From: Bacillota bacterium
GTDB lineage: Bacteria; Bacillota; Bacilli; Alicyclobacillales; SLC66
Assembly: GCA_021821185.1 (NCBI GenBank)
Contig: JAKACU010000014.1
Location: 1-27,578 of the forward strand
Direction: 5' to 3'
DNA length: 27,578 nucleotides
Of this stretch, positions 8,597-16,388 are shown piece after piece. The notes under the pieces were generated by a model. The model had not been told where the DNA came from and did not search any database. It saw only the letters and a program-made list of their open reading frames with translations. The position numbers and the translations under genes were made by a program. How positions within the stretch are numbered: the stretch's first letter is position 1; the number at the start of each line of letters is the position of its first letter.

Positions 8597-10549
8597 TTAA
8601 CGATTTGCTATCGGAACATTCGTTTGCGTGGGATCCAACAGGTGCGTCGCCGCCAAACTGGATGTATCCGTTGTAAATTCACTCGTAATGCCCGTATCCA
8701 CTGCACCTTGTGAATCGTTGTTCCAGGTCGGATCTATGACCATCCAAGTCGAACCCGTGTAGGCTTGCAACCAAGCATGTGCATCCGCCGCGACGTTTGC
8801 ATCTTTTGCAGGTGGAGTCGTCCACGCATCATTCGCGTAGCCCCCGAGCGTTTGTACAGGGACACCAATCGATTGCAACAAAGATGCCGTAAGTGTAGCG
8901 TAATCTTGACAGATACCAGTCCCGCTTTGCCAAGATGAAAGATTGTCTACATAGCGATAATTCGGTGAGAAACCTTGTGCATTGATCTCTGCTTCTGCCG
9001 TGTCATAAACTAATGACTCACTCACGTAATTCGATACAGCAGCAATAGCCGTTGGCATGCTCGGGGAGTTCTCAAGAATTCTACTTGCAACATCAGAAAA
9101 CCGCGTGCTCATCGTATAGTCGCCTTGTGATGATGCTAATAAAGCTGTTTGCAGCGTATCCGGCGTTTGCGCCGACACGGTCACATCATAAGAACTGCCG
9201 GGCACAAGATATTGTGTTGCGTTGGTGTCAGCCGCTTTGGTTAACGCCTGCAGATACTTTGGAAATAAAGTTACCTGAACTTTCCCAGCAAAAGGCGATC
9301 TCACTTCTCCAGAAAATTTTCCATCCACAACAGGTAACCGATAATCCCAACTATTCGCCGTGTTGGTTAGCGATTGTATATCTACCGTGATACTGGAAAT
9401 AGGCAGTGACGTATTACCTTTGATAGGTATCCAGTCACCTACCGCATCATATGGCGTAAACGTAACATTCGATGCTGTAATCGACGAAGGTGTCGTCAGT
9501 TGTGATGGGAGTGTGGTGATACCAGAAAGTATCTGAGGAACATGAAACGGTTGCGACGGTAGTTGCGAAAACCCGACAATAATCACTAGTGGCACACTGT
9601 ACTCATTGCCGTTTTGCGCCTGCACAGTATAAATGCCTGGCTTTTGTGCTATAAAATCCGCTTTTGACGTATCATATTGACCCATCGTCCAAGTCGTTGC
9701 ACTCGGTGTAATCTGCGCATCGGGACTATTGACCGTCCATGTGGTTAAACTGGGTTTGACGTTAGCCGAATTATTGTAAGCAAAAAGATATAACTTCTGC
9801 GACGGTTCAACAGACAATAAAGAACTATCTTGGCTAGAACCTGAAGGATCATTCGTTTGGGCAGATACATACAAATCTTTGCCTGCTCTTGCCCACATAA
9901 AAGCGTCATCCGTGACGGAATTTGGTGAAGTCAATGAAGGCACATTTTGACCATCTATCACGCGTGACGTTGCATTGTAGGCGATCGCAGGTTCCGCCAT
10001 GTTCGCTTGGACGTCGCCGCTTGACAACGTCGTTCCCGATGACGACACAGATGTAGGACCTGTTTGAACTGGCAACAGATCCCACACGCCGTTTTTCCAT
10101 GTACTTTGTATAGCAAGATACTTAAGCACGTGCATGACATAATAAATCGGCATATACGTCGTGCGTACACCAGACACCGGATCTGTCATAATCACCGAAG
10201 GGGCGTCAGAAGCAAGGACATGATTCACGTAGATAGGTGTATAACGGTGCGATGTCACGGGTATTGCCGTAGCAGCGGATGCCGTGATCGCCCAGCCTTT
10301 TTGTACGCCATTCCAGTGGTTCGCGATGGATAGCTTATTGAGAGCTTGCATAACATACCAAATTGGCATGTATGTTGTTCCATGAAGTACAAAACTGTAC
10401 GGATGAAACATAGGCTGTCCTTCTATCGCAATTTCCCGTTTCAAGATGGATTGGGCTACGTTTTTTGCAAGCACTATCCCACCTTGCGCGAACAACGTTG
10501 AACTAAGGGCCATTGTTATAAAAGCGATGCCGATCCTATGAAACTTCAT
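8597..10549 (-). CDS. Secreted stalk-domain protein with C-terminal transglutaminase-like domain
   Basis: The 650-aa protein starts with a signal peptide (MKFHRIGIAFITMALSSTLF, cleavage probably near residue 28). Two similar copies of a copper-amine-oxidase-N/stalk-like motif follow (TTYMPIWYVMQAL near 58 and TTYMPIYYVMHVL near 130). The middle is Ser/Thr-rich and beta-like. The C-terminal part is a transglutaminase core with the Cys-His-Asp triad at C547 (GICQDYATLTASLLQSIGVP), H591 (DAHAWLQAY) and D606 (WMVIDPTWNND). It is predicted to act outside the cell, perhaps as a cysteine protease or crosslinking enzyme on wall or surface protein. A GGGAG ribosome binding site precedes the ATG, and an intrinsic terminator follows. 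It lies downstream of ric with an 82-base gap, which need not mean co-transcription. Confidence 0.9.
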   Translation of the reverse strand: MKFHRIGIAFITMALSSTLFAQGGIVLAKNVAQSILKREIAIEGQPMFHPYSFVLHGTTYMPIWYVMQALNKLSIANHWNGVQKGWAITASAATAIPVTSHRYTPIYVNHVLASDAPSVIMTDPVSGVRTTYMPIYYVMHVLKYLAIQSTWKNGVWDLLPVQTGPTSVSSSGTTLSSGDVQANMAEPAIAYNATSRVIDGQNVPSLTSPNSVTDDAFMWARAGKDLYVSAQTNDPSGSSQDSSLLSVEPSQKLYLFAYNNSANVKPSLTTWTVNSPDAQITPSATTWTMGQYDTSKADFIAQKPGIYTVQAQNGNEYSVPLVIIVGFSQLPSQPFHVPQILSGITTLPSQLTTPSSITASNVTFTPYDAVGDWIPIKGNTSLPISSITVDIQSLTNTANSWDYRLPVVDGKFSGEVRSPFAGKVQVTLFPKYLQALTKAADTNATQYLVPGSSYDVTVSAQTPDTLQTALLASSQGDYTMSTRFSDVASRILENSPSMPTAIAAVSNYVSESLVYDTAEAEINAQGFSPNYRYVDNLSSWQSGTGICQDYATLTASLLQSIGVPVQTLGGYANDAWTTPPAKDANVAADAHAWLQAYTGSTWMVIDPTWNNDSQGAVDTGITSEFTTDTSSLAATHLLDPTQTNVPIANR

Positions 10550-10631
10550 CCCGTCACTCCCTAAACAATATGTCGATTAATACTACCGTCGACAAACTTT
10601 CTTTGTCTAGCGATCGTGACTAAAATAATCT

Positions 10632-11333
10632 TTAAAGTTGCTCTCGAAGGCGTGGAAATAAAATGTTATTTTCTAAGTGCACATGGCGAAAAGTGTCCTC
10701 TTCCACCTGCTCAAGTTTCTCATACGTATATTGATACGTCGCACAACCATCTTCTGGCACAGCATAGTTCGCTGTCACCTCATTGATCTCCCGTAGCAAG
10801 TTACCCACTGACTCATGCTCCGATTCCAATTCATCGATTTTTTTCAAAGCCTGCACAAGCGCATCACGATCACCGGTTTTTTCAAAGGCAATGATCTGAG
10901 GAAACACGGATTCTTCCTCTTTAATGAGGTGAGCTTCCATATCCATCTTAAATGTATTAAACAAACGATGCACTTGACGCAACTCTTCGCCATGATGTTC
11001 ACCATGAACACGCAAAATCTTTGCTGTCAATTCACCCAAAACAGGCATCGTTTTTTGCAAATATGCATGATGATTGGTCAGTATATACTCGATCATGGTC
11101 GAGTAAGGCTCCGTGTACCAATCATGCTCCTTATGGCCTTCTTCTATTGCCTTTTCATAGGCTGTATTGATTGTGCCAAGCAGACTGTCGGTACTTAACC
11201 CTTGCTCGGTTGCTGCTTCTTCTAGGGTACGTTGACCATGGCAGCAGTAATCAATTTTATGATCCTTAAAAATCGATCCGGCTACTGGAAAACGAGCTAC
11301 GACGTCACCAAGTGTATCAAGAGCTTCAAACAT
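10632..11333 (-). CDS. ric: Iron-sulfur cluster repair di-iron protein (RIC/ScdA/YtfE family)
   Basis: RIC proteins restore iron-sulfur clusters damaged by nitric oxide or oxidants, using a non-heme di-iron centre in a four-helix bundle. The N-terminal ScdA_N domain shows the conserved IDYCCHGQRTL with the Cys pair at 30-31 of this start. The C-terminal hemerythrin-like domain shows the expected His and Glu residues: TNHHAYL, VHGEHHGEEL, EAHLIKEEESVFP, ESEHESV and RHVHLENNILFP. The frame is open from ATG at 11348, but GGAG nine bases before the ATG at 11333 makes the shorter 233-aa form likelier. Placement near narGHJI and an FNR-type box fits a role under nitrate-respiring, NO-producing conditions. 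Confidence 0.93.
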   Translation of the reverse strand: MFEALDTLGDVVARFPVAGSIFKDHKIDYCCHGQRTLEEAATEQGLSTDSLLGTINTAYEKAIEEGHKEHDWYTEPYSTMIEYILTNHHAYLQKTMPVLGELTAKILRVHGEHHGEELRQVHRLFNTFKMDMEAHLIKEEESVFPQIIAFEKTGDRDALVQALKKIDELESEHESVGNLLREINEVTANYAVPEDGCATYQYTYEKLEQVEEDTFRHVHLENNILFPRLREQL

Positions 11334-11375
11334 CCTATTCATCTCCATCGTTCATAATTAACTTCTTATCGTGCT

Positions 11376-11420
11376 TTAACTTTAGCCCATTTGAAATTTT
11401 ACGTGGTGATGTATATCACA
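11376..11420 (-). promoter_or_regulatory. FNR/CRP-type box and promoter of ric
   Basis: At 11405-11420 the plus strand reads GGTGA-TGTATA-TCACA; on the minus strand this is TGTGA-N6-TCACC, one base from the FNR/CRP consensus TGTGA-N6-TCACA. A -10-like TAAAGT lies about 30 bases downstream on the minus strand, so the box would be centred near -41.5, the position typical of FNR-type activation. An FNR, ArcR or NO-responsive CRP-family protein could bind; the sequence cannot tell which. Confidence 0.65.
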
Positions 11421-11507
11421 CCGTATATTTGCACTCCGTCAAGACTATATTTAGACCAACATCATGAGTAATCATAACTAGTTCTTTTCATAGTCTTCTA
11501 AATGTGA

Positions 11508-11530
11508 TACTATTTTTGTAAACGGTTTCA
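11508..11530 (+). promoter_or_regulatory. Promoter -10 and CcpA cre-like site of the acetate transporter
   Basis: TGTAAACGGTTTCA at 11517-11530 matches the cre consensus TGWAARCGYTWNCW at 13 of 14 positions (G for Y at position 9). It lies directly after an extended -10-like TGATACTAT (TACTAT at 11508-11513), so a bound CcpA would block initiation. A clear -35 is not seen. Confidence 0.6.
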
Positions 11531-11632
11531 AATATTCCATGAAGGGAGTGAGACAGTTATTCGCGACTTCACCACGATAAGCTAGCCATGGCAGGACGTC
11601 TCTACGAAAGATCACTGAGAGGGGCAACTTAC

Positions 11633-12214
11633 ATGAGTGAAATCAAATCTTCCTTAGCTGATCCAGGACCGCTTGGCCTAGCTGGATTTGGCTTGACGAC
11701 AGTCGTACTTAGTTTGCTCAATGCACATTTTGTCTCATCGCAAGTTATGGGCGTTGTATTACCGCTCGCCCTCGCTTATGGGGGATTTGCGCAATTGTTG
11801 GCAGGTATGTGGGAATTTCGCAAAGGCAATACGTTTGGTGCAACGGCATTCACTTCATATGGAGCGTTTTGGATATCATTTTATTTTTTAGTCAATAACA
11901 TCGCCTCTCTTGGCGCATCTGCCGGACAAGGTGTTGGCGTGTACCTCTTGATGTGGGGTGTGTTCACGCTTTATATGATGTTTGGCAGTCTGTATACCAA
12001 CCGCGCTTTATTCCTTGTCTTTCTATTTTTGACGGTGACCTTCTTTCTCTTGGCCATTGCCAACTTTTCTGGATCGACAACCGTTTTAGGAGGAATTTTT
12101 GGTTTGGTGACAGGTATCTTAGCGTTGTATACATCCGCAGCTGGCATTATTAATACATCCGCCAACAAAACCGTGTTACCCCTTGGTAGAAGCCCGCTTC
12201 AGCCTCGCAATTAA
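11633..12214 (+). CDS. satP: Acetate/succinate transporter, SatP/GPR1/FUN34/YaaH family
   Basis: This small membrane protein probably moves acetate (and perhaps succinate) across the membrane. The 193-aa form has six hydrophobic segments. Its N-terminal family signature is DPGPLGLAGFGLTT, close to the NPAPLGL motif that opens the first helix in SatP. The frame is open from an ATG at 11588. The ATG at 11633 has GAGGGG at good spacing and gives the normal family length. It is transcribed divergently from ric, has a cre-like site at its promoter, and ends at a strong bidirectional hairpin. Acetate handling under carbon catabolite control fits that site. Confidence 0.9.
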   Translation: MSEIKSSLADPGPLGLAGFGLTTVVLSLLNAHFVSSQVMGVVLPLALAYGGFAQLLAGMWEFRKGNTFGATAFTSYGAFWISFYFLVNNIASLGASAGQGVGVYLLMWGVFTLYMMFGSLYTNRALFLVFLFLTVTFFLLAIANFSGSTTVLGGIFGLVTGILALYTSAAGIINTSANKTVLPLGRSPLQPRN

Positions 12215-12229
12215 ATTTTATGTTGTGTC

Positions 12230-12267
12230 AAATCGCAGCGACATGTACTTTACTGTCGCTGCGATTT
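12230..12267. terminator. Bidirectional terminator between satP and the EIIA gene
   Basis: A perfect 14-bp stem, AAATCGCAGCGACA with TGTCGCTGCGATTT, surrounds a 10-base loop. It sits between convergent genes. A/T-rich stem ends give short T runs on both strands. Confidence 0.8.
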
Positions 12268-12291
12268 TGGCATGGTTTTTGATGTGTTCGA

Positions 12292-12732
12292 TCACGCCAA
12301 CTGCTCAGTCAAAAAAACGACCATTTGTGACTGTGATGTGATCGATAGCAAGCCTTCCACGAAATCATCGTGCATCAGTTTTCGTGCAAGTTGCGCAAGG
12401 ATCTGAAGATGGTCATTGTGGCTTTGTTCGGGGACAAGAATCATAAATAAAGCCTGAACCGGTTGATCATCCATCGCCTTCCACTCGATCTTATTTTGCA
12501 ACCGAGCAAAAAGCAAAGTCGGTTCAGAAACGGCGTCACATTTGCCATGAGGTATGGCAATCCCCTTACCAAATCCTGTCGTTCCCTCTTCCTCGCGGTG
12601 CAACACGGCGTCGACCACTTGTGATACGGAAGTCACACGTCCTGCCTTTTCAGCATGATTGACTAAAACTTCAATAACTTCCTTTTGTGTCGTACCCGAA
12701 ACATTAAAGAGTACAAATTGTTCTTCGATCAT
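12292..12732 (-). CDS. Stand-alone PTS fructose-type EIIA (PtsN-like) protein
   Basis: EIIA takes phosphate from HPr-P on a histidine and passes it to EIIB. The 146-aa protein carries the fructose/mannitol-type EIIA active site GFGKGIAIPHGKCD, with the phospho-His at residue 62 of this start, and ends at a normal EIIA length. The frame opens earlier, with a GTG at 12777. The ATG at 12732 has AAGGGA ten bases upstream and matches the usual N-terminus. EIIA is often fused to EIIBC in fructose permeases; here the permease at 14589 lacks it, so this protein very probably serves that permease. It is transcribed divergently from fruR. Confidence 0.9.
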   Translation of the reverse strand: MIEEQFVLFNVSGTTQKEVIEVLVNHAEKAGRVTSVSQVVDAVLHREEEGTTGFGKGIAIPHGKCDAVSEPTLLFARLQNKIEWKAMDDQPVQALFMILVPEQSHNDHLQILAQLARKLMHDDFVEGLLSITSQSQMVVFLTEQLA

Positions 12733-12770
12733 CAGAGATCTGTCCCTTCGTGACATCCTAGATAGTTGCG

Positions 12771-12811
12771 TTGACACCGCTTACTATAACGAATATAATG
12801 AGCTCATTCAA
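12771..12811. promoter_or_regulatory. Overlapping divergent sigma-A promoters with shared palindrome (fru locus)
   Basis: Plus strand: TTGACA (12771-12776), 17-base spacer, TATAAT (12794-12799), a perfect consensus driving fruR-fruK-fruA. Minus strand: TTGAAT (12806-12811), 17-base spacer, TATAGT (12783-12788), driving the EIIA gene. The 12-bp palindrome AATGAGCTCATT (12797-12808) covers the end of the plus -10 and part of the minus -35. It is a natural operator for FruR, which would shut both promoters at once. The promoters are read directly; the operator role is inferred. Confidence 0.8.
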
Positions 12812-12859
12812 GCACAAATGATCAATAACATCCATATTCGAGCATGGAAGTGATAACTT

Positions 12860-13645
12860 TTGTTTGCCGATGAACGCAAAACCAGGATATTATTTTTACT
12901 CAGTCAGTCGCAAAGTATCCTCGTGTCTGACGCAGCAACTTCCTTAGGGGTCTCGGAAACTACGATTCGTAGAGACTTACAGGATCTTGAGGAACAGGGT
13001 CTGCTCAAACGCACGCATGGTGGGGCTATTGCCTTAGAAATGGCATCTTTTGAGCCATCCATGATCGAGAAGGCTGATTTCCATGCCGAACAAAAGATGC
13101 AGATTGCAAAACAAGCTGTTGCCATGGTGCAAAAAGGGGACACGCTACTACTTGACTCGGGCACGACAACGTTACAAATGGCTCGAATTCTACCCGATCA
13201 AGATTTGACAGTTGTCACCAATAGTCTACCCATCGGATCAGAACTAGCCCGACGCAAAAACATCAAGCTGATTATGTTAGGTGGCGAGCTGCGCAGCAAT
13301 ACAGAAGCTTTAGTGGGCGCTTTTTGTGAAATGATGCTGCAAACCATTCATGTCGATAAAGTATTTCTTGGCGCTAACGGCATTGATCCTTCTCGAGGTG
13401 TTACGACGCCAAATATTGCAGAGGCCAGTATAAAACGCGCGATGGTTCAGGCAGGACGTCAAATTATCCTTGTAGCCGATCACAGTAAGTTTGGGCAAAT
13501 TCATTTCGCCAAGATATGCGACATCAGGGACATATCATGCATCATCACCGATGAATTGCCTAATGCGGAGTATATGTCACTTTTTTTCAAACAAAACGTT
13601 GCTTTACGCACATCATTGTCAGACACAGGGGTGGAAGATGGATGA
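12860..13645 (+). CDS. fruR: DeoR-family transcriptional regulator of fructose genes
   Basis: The 261-aa protein has the DeoR N-terminal helix-turn-helix (about 5-57, with VSETTIRRDLQDLEEQGLLK and RTHGGA). A C-terminal sugar-phosphate-sensing domain follows (GDTLLLDSGTTTLQMAR at 93-109, VVTNS, GGELR, FLGANGID, ADHSKFG). In fructose loci this type usually represses until fructose-1-phosphate accumulates. The start is TTG at 12860 with GGAAGTGA upstream, and no in-frame ATG is near. It overlaps fruK by four bases (ATGA), so the two are translationally coupled. Confidence 0.93.
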   Translation: MFADERKTRILFLLSQSQSILVSDAATSLGVSETTIRRDLQDLEEQGLLKRTHGGAIALEMASFEPSMIEKADFHAEQKMQIAKQAVAMVQKGDTLLLDSGTTTLQMARILPDQDLTVVTNSLPIGSELARRKNIKLIMLGGELRSNTEALVGAFCEMMLQTIHVDKVFLGANGIDPSRGVTTPNIAEASIKRAMVQAGRQIILVADHSKFGQIHFAKICDIRDISCIITDELPNAEYMSLFFKQNVALRTSLSDTGVEDG

Positions 13646-14592
13646 TCACAACAGTCACACTCAATCCTGCTGTGGATATGTTTTTTGCCGTGGATTCACT
13701 CGTCCCAGGCTCATTGCACCGAGTAAATGAAATGGTGCAACAACCTGGGGGCAAGGGAATTAATGTCGCCAAAGCTTTGAAATCTTTTGGCATTTCGTCC
13801 GTGAGTACAGGATTCCTTGGTGGAAGCCACGGTCGATTTATTCGCGAACAGTTACAGGTTATGGGCTTAGTGGAACGCTTTATTGAAGTGCCTTTTGACA
13901 CACGTGTCAATGTCAAAATTCTGGGTTCCAACGCACAATTAACGGAACTCAATGGCGTCCAGGCAAATGTTCCTAATGAAAAAGCCTGGCGGCATTTAGA
14001 GGACGAACTAGTAGCATCGGCCAAACCAGATTCATGGGTTAGCTTATGCGGCAGTCTTCCAGCTAACTGTGATGTGACTTGGTACAACAAGATGATTCAC
14101 AAAATTAAAGCCCGTGGTGCCCATGTTTTGCTCGATGCAAGTGATGAACCGCTACGCTCAGGCATACTCGCTGGCCCTGACATGGTCAAACCTAACACGC
14201 AAGAACTTAGTCAATTCGTTCATCGAGAACTCACGACCCTTGAGGAGGTGGTCGACGCAGCCTATGAGATCGTTGATCAAGGGGTATCCCTCGTCATCGT
14301 TTCCATGGGGCCTGATGGTCTAATCGCTGTCACGAAAGACGCCATATATAAAGTTACTGTCCCACCTGTGCATGTTGTCTCGTCTGTCGGTGCGGGAGAT
14401 ACGCTTGTCGCTGGATTGCTTTATGGTCAGGTACACCGTCTTTCCTTAGCAGAAACGTTGCGTTTTGCTGCTGCAGCAGGGACAGCTGCCGTAAGTCAGA
14501 TCGGTGTAACACAGCCTAAAATCACGCACGTTGACGATATTTTGACGAACGTAAAAGTAACGTTACTTGATAAAAAGGAGGTTTTACAATGA
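13642..14592 (+). CDS. fruK: 1-phosphofructokinase
   Basis: FruK phosphorylates fructose-1-phosphate to fructose-1,6-bisphosphate with ATP, after PTS uptake. The 316-aa PfkB-family protein shows the substrate motif GGKGINVA (36-43) and the ATP/catalytic motif SVGAGDTLVAG (248-258) with the catalytic base D253. Length is typical. The start overlaps the fruR stop by four bases, and its own stop overlaps the fruA start by four bases. This gives a tight three-gene unit. The close relative tagatose-6-phosphate kinase is a possible misreading, but the neighbours settle it. Confidence 0.95.
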   Translation: MITTVTLNPAVDMFFAVDSLVPGSLHRVNEMVQQPGGKGINVAKALKSFGISSVSTGFLGGSHGRFIREQLQVMGLVERFIEVPFDTRVNVKILGSNAQLTELNGVQANVPNEKAWRHLEDELVASAKPDSWVSLCGSLPANCDVTWYNKMIHKIKARGAHVLLDASDEPLRSGILAGPDMVKPNTQELSQFVHRELTTLEEVVDAAYEIVDQGVSLVIVSMGPDGLIAVTKDAIYKVTVPPVHVVSSVGAGDTLVAGLLYGQVHRLSLAETLRFAAAAGTAAVSQIGVTQPKITHVDDILTNVKVTLLDKKEVLQ

Positions 14593-16016
14593 AATTCGTT
14601 GCCATTACAGCCTGTCCAACAGGTATTGCACACACCTTTATGGCAGAAGAGGCACTCAAGCAAACAGCCAAGACATTGGGCTATGACGTCAAGGTAGAAA
14701 CCCAAGGTGCAAGTGGAACTGAAAATGTCTTAAGTGACGAAGACATTCGCACCGCTGACGCTGTGATTATCGCTGCTGATAAAACCGTTGATTTAACGAG
14801 ATTTGCTGGTAAGCGTTTACTCGAGACTTCTGTCTCAAGCGCGATAAAATCCCCCACAACTTTATTTGAACAGTCTCTTAAACAACCCATATATGGAGAT
14901 ACTACAAGTGACTATTTGGACAAAGTACAGCAGCTAAAATCTGAGAAAAAAGCTCATACACCCGCTTTTTATCGCCACCTGATGAATGGTGTTTCGCACA
15001 TGTTACCACTTGTCGTAGCAGGTGGTATTTTCATCGCTGTATCTTTTGCGATCGACATTAATGGCAATAATCCCTTATCCGCTGCTTTCATGAATATTGG
15101 TGGTAAATCTGCATTTGCATTATTTGTTCCGATATTAGCAGCCTTTATAGCACAATCAATCGCTGATCGACCTGGTTTTGCACCTGGACTCGTTGGAGGC
15201 TGGATCGGTACCCAAGGGTTTATGTATGGTAGTCCAAACGCAAGCGCCGGCTACTTGGGCGGTATTATCGCCGGATTTCTGGCGGGCTATATCACCTTAG
15301 CTCTCAAGAAGGGCATTCGCCTACCACGAACTTTTGAAGGACTCAAACCCGTACTCATTTTACCCGTACTTTCTGTCGGTATCGTAGGATTTCTTATGAT
15401 TTACGTCTTGGGTAAACCGATCGCCTTCGTCATGCAGGCAATGACAAATGGTTTACAGCATATCGGTGCCACGGGATCGATTGGCCTCGGGCTTCTCCTT
15501 GGTGCGATGATGGCGTTTGATATGGGCGGTCCTGTCAACAAAGTGGCCTACTTCTTTGCCGTCGGCTTGCTCGGTGCGCACACCGCTGAGTCCGAAGTCA
15601 TCATGGCAGCTGTCATGGGCGCTGGCATGGTACCCCCGCTTGGTCTGGCCCTCGCTACATTTATCAATAAACGCAAATTTCATCAAGAAGAGCGTGATGC
15701 AGGAAAAGCAGCTGCCATACTTGGTATTTGCTTCATCACGGAAGGCGCCATACCTTTTGCATCGAATGATCCCTTGCGTGTTATTCCGTCGATCGTCATT
15801 GGATCTGCGATCACGGGTGCTTTATCGATGCTGTTTCACGCAACGTCACCTGCCCCACACGGAGGAATTTTCGTCTTTTGGCTGATAGGCAACTGGCCAA
15901 TGTACACGCTATCGATCCTTATCGGAGCGATCATTACAGCTATCATCGTCCTTGTGCTAAAGCGCAATGTGGATGCAACGGTACCAAACGCAAAACAATT
16001 TGCCGCTATTCGCTAA
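14589..16016 (+). CDS. fruA: Fructose-specific PTS permease EIIBC
   Basis: This protein imports fructose and phosphorylates it at C1. The EIIB domain (about 1-100) has the active-site Cys at C9 in ACPTGIAHTFMAEEAL. The EIIC domain (about 120-460) is hydrophobic and carries the conserved CFITEGAIPFASNDP, with E385. The 475-aa protein lacks the EIIA domain found in many Gram-positive FruA proteins; the divergent EIIA gene at 12292 should supply it. No HPr or EI gene is in the window. A GGAGG ribosome binding site lies at the fruK end. Confidence 0.95.
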   Translation: MKFVAITACPTGIAHTFMAEEALKQTAKTLGYDVKVETQGASGTENVLSDEDIRTADAVIIAADKTVDLTRFAGKRLLETSVSSAIKSPTTLFEQSLKQPIYGDTTSDYLDKVQQLKSEKKAHTPAFYRHLMNGVSHMLPLVVAGGIFIAVSFAIDINGNNPLSAAFMNIGGKSAFALFVPILAAFIAQSIADRPGFAPGLVGGWIGTQGFMYGSPNASAGYLGGIIAGFLAGYITLALKKGIRLPRTFEGLKPVLILPVLSVGIVGFLMIYVLGKPIAFVMQAMTNGLQHIGATGSIGLGLLLGAMMAFDMGGPVNKVAYFFAVGLLGAHTAESEVIMAAVMGAGMVPPLGLALATFINKRKFHQEERDAGKAAAILGICFITEGAIPFASNDPLRVIPSIVIGSAITGALSMLFHATSPAPHGGIFVFWLIGNWPMYTLSILIGAIITAIIVLVLKRNVDATVPNAKQFAAIR

Positions 16017-16282
16017 TCGTTTCTTCGTTACTCGTCACCCTTGGTGCTACTTCTCTCGCACCGAGGATGACGAGTACACCAATCACTTCACATGATGCAA
16101 TAACAACGGCCATCGGCCCAATTCGTTTGACTTCCACCTAACTGATTAATACCCCGCCGCTGCCCCAGCATTTTTACCTTGGCTCTGCATGGCAACTAAG
16201 GAAGACCAAGAGATAAAACCGAACCGAATAATACTAACTGATCTGCAATGACAGGCAAGGACGGAAGATACATATCAATTGA
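16006..16282 (-). pseudogene. Remnant of a Bcr/CflA-type MFS drug transporter
   Basis: Minus-strand translation gives the hallmark SIDMYLPSLPVIADQL (from 16282 downward), the start of Bcr/CflA transporters. After further frame changes it gives AMQSQGKNAGAAAGY, and then ELGPMAVVIASCEVIGVLVI with an end at the TAG at 16006. That last piece looks like the final helix. Only about 90 codons of an expected 400 remain, in several frames. The stop overlaps the fruA end by 11 bases. Confidence 0.6.
16029..16076. terminator. Strong hairpin after fruA, probable terminator
   Basis: A nine-bp perfect outer stem (TACTCGTCA with TGACGAGTA) continues through one mismatch into a further nine pairs, one of them G-T, around a 10-base loop. 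No long T run follows on either strand, so it may act as a weak terminator or as an RNA 3' end stabiliser. It lies inside the remnant of the Bcr/CflA gene. Confidence 0.5.
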
Positions 16283-16298
16283 TAAAGTGGTAAAGACC

Positions 16299-16332
16299 TT
16301 GACCGACCACTAATTTATTTATATAGTATAAA
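16299..16332 (+). promoter_or_regulatory. Promoter and candidate MarR operator of the marR-MFS operon
   Basis: TTGACC (16299-16304), a 17-base spacer and TATAGT (16322-16327) form a good sigma-A promoter. The -10 sits inside a perfect inverted repeat TTTATA-TAG-TATAAA (16318-16332). A MarR-family regulator often represses its own promoter through such a site. A second imperfect repeat (ATATACAGCA with TGCTATAT, about 16353-16372) lies between it and the start codon. Confidence 0.65.
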
Positions 16333-16388
16333 TACTTCTTAGGTGAAACATTATATACAGCAAATGCTATATCAAGGAGTGAGTTGCT

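Noticed and set aside
10591..10607. Inverted repeat GACAAA/TTTGTC downstream of ric
   Set aside because: Six pairs, no T tract; neither a good terminator nor a recognisable operator.
11588..11632. Upstream ATG for the acetate transporter giving 208 aa
   Set aside because: No ribosome binding site, and the extra 15 residues precede the normal SatP N-terminus; the ATG at 11633 has GAGGGG.
13587..14090. 167-aa minus-strand frame opposite fruK
   Set aside because: Antisense to a clear PfkB-family gene, with no recognisable domain.
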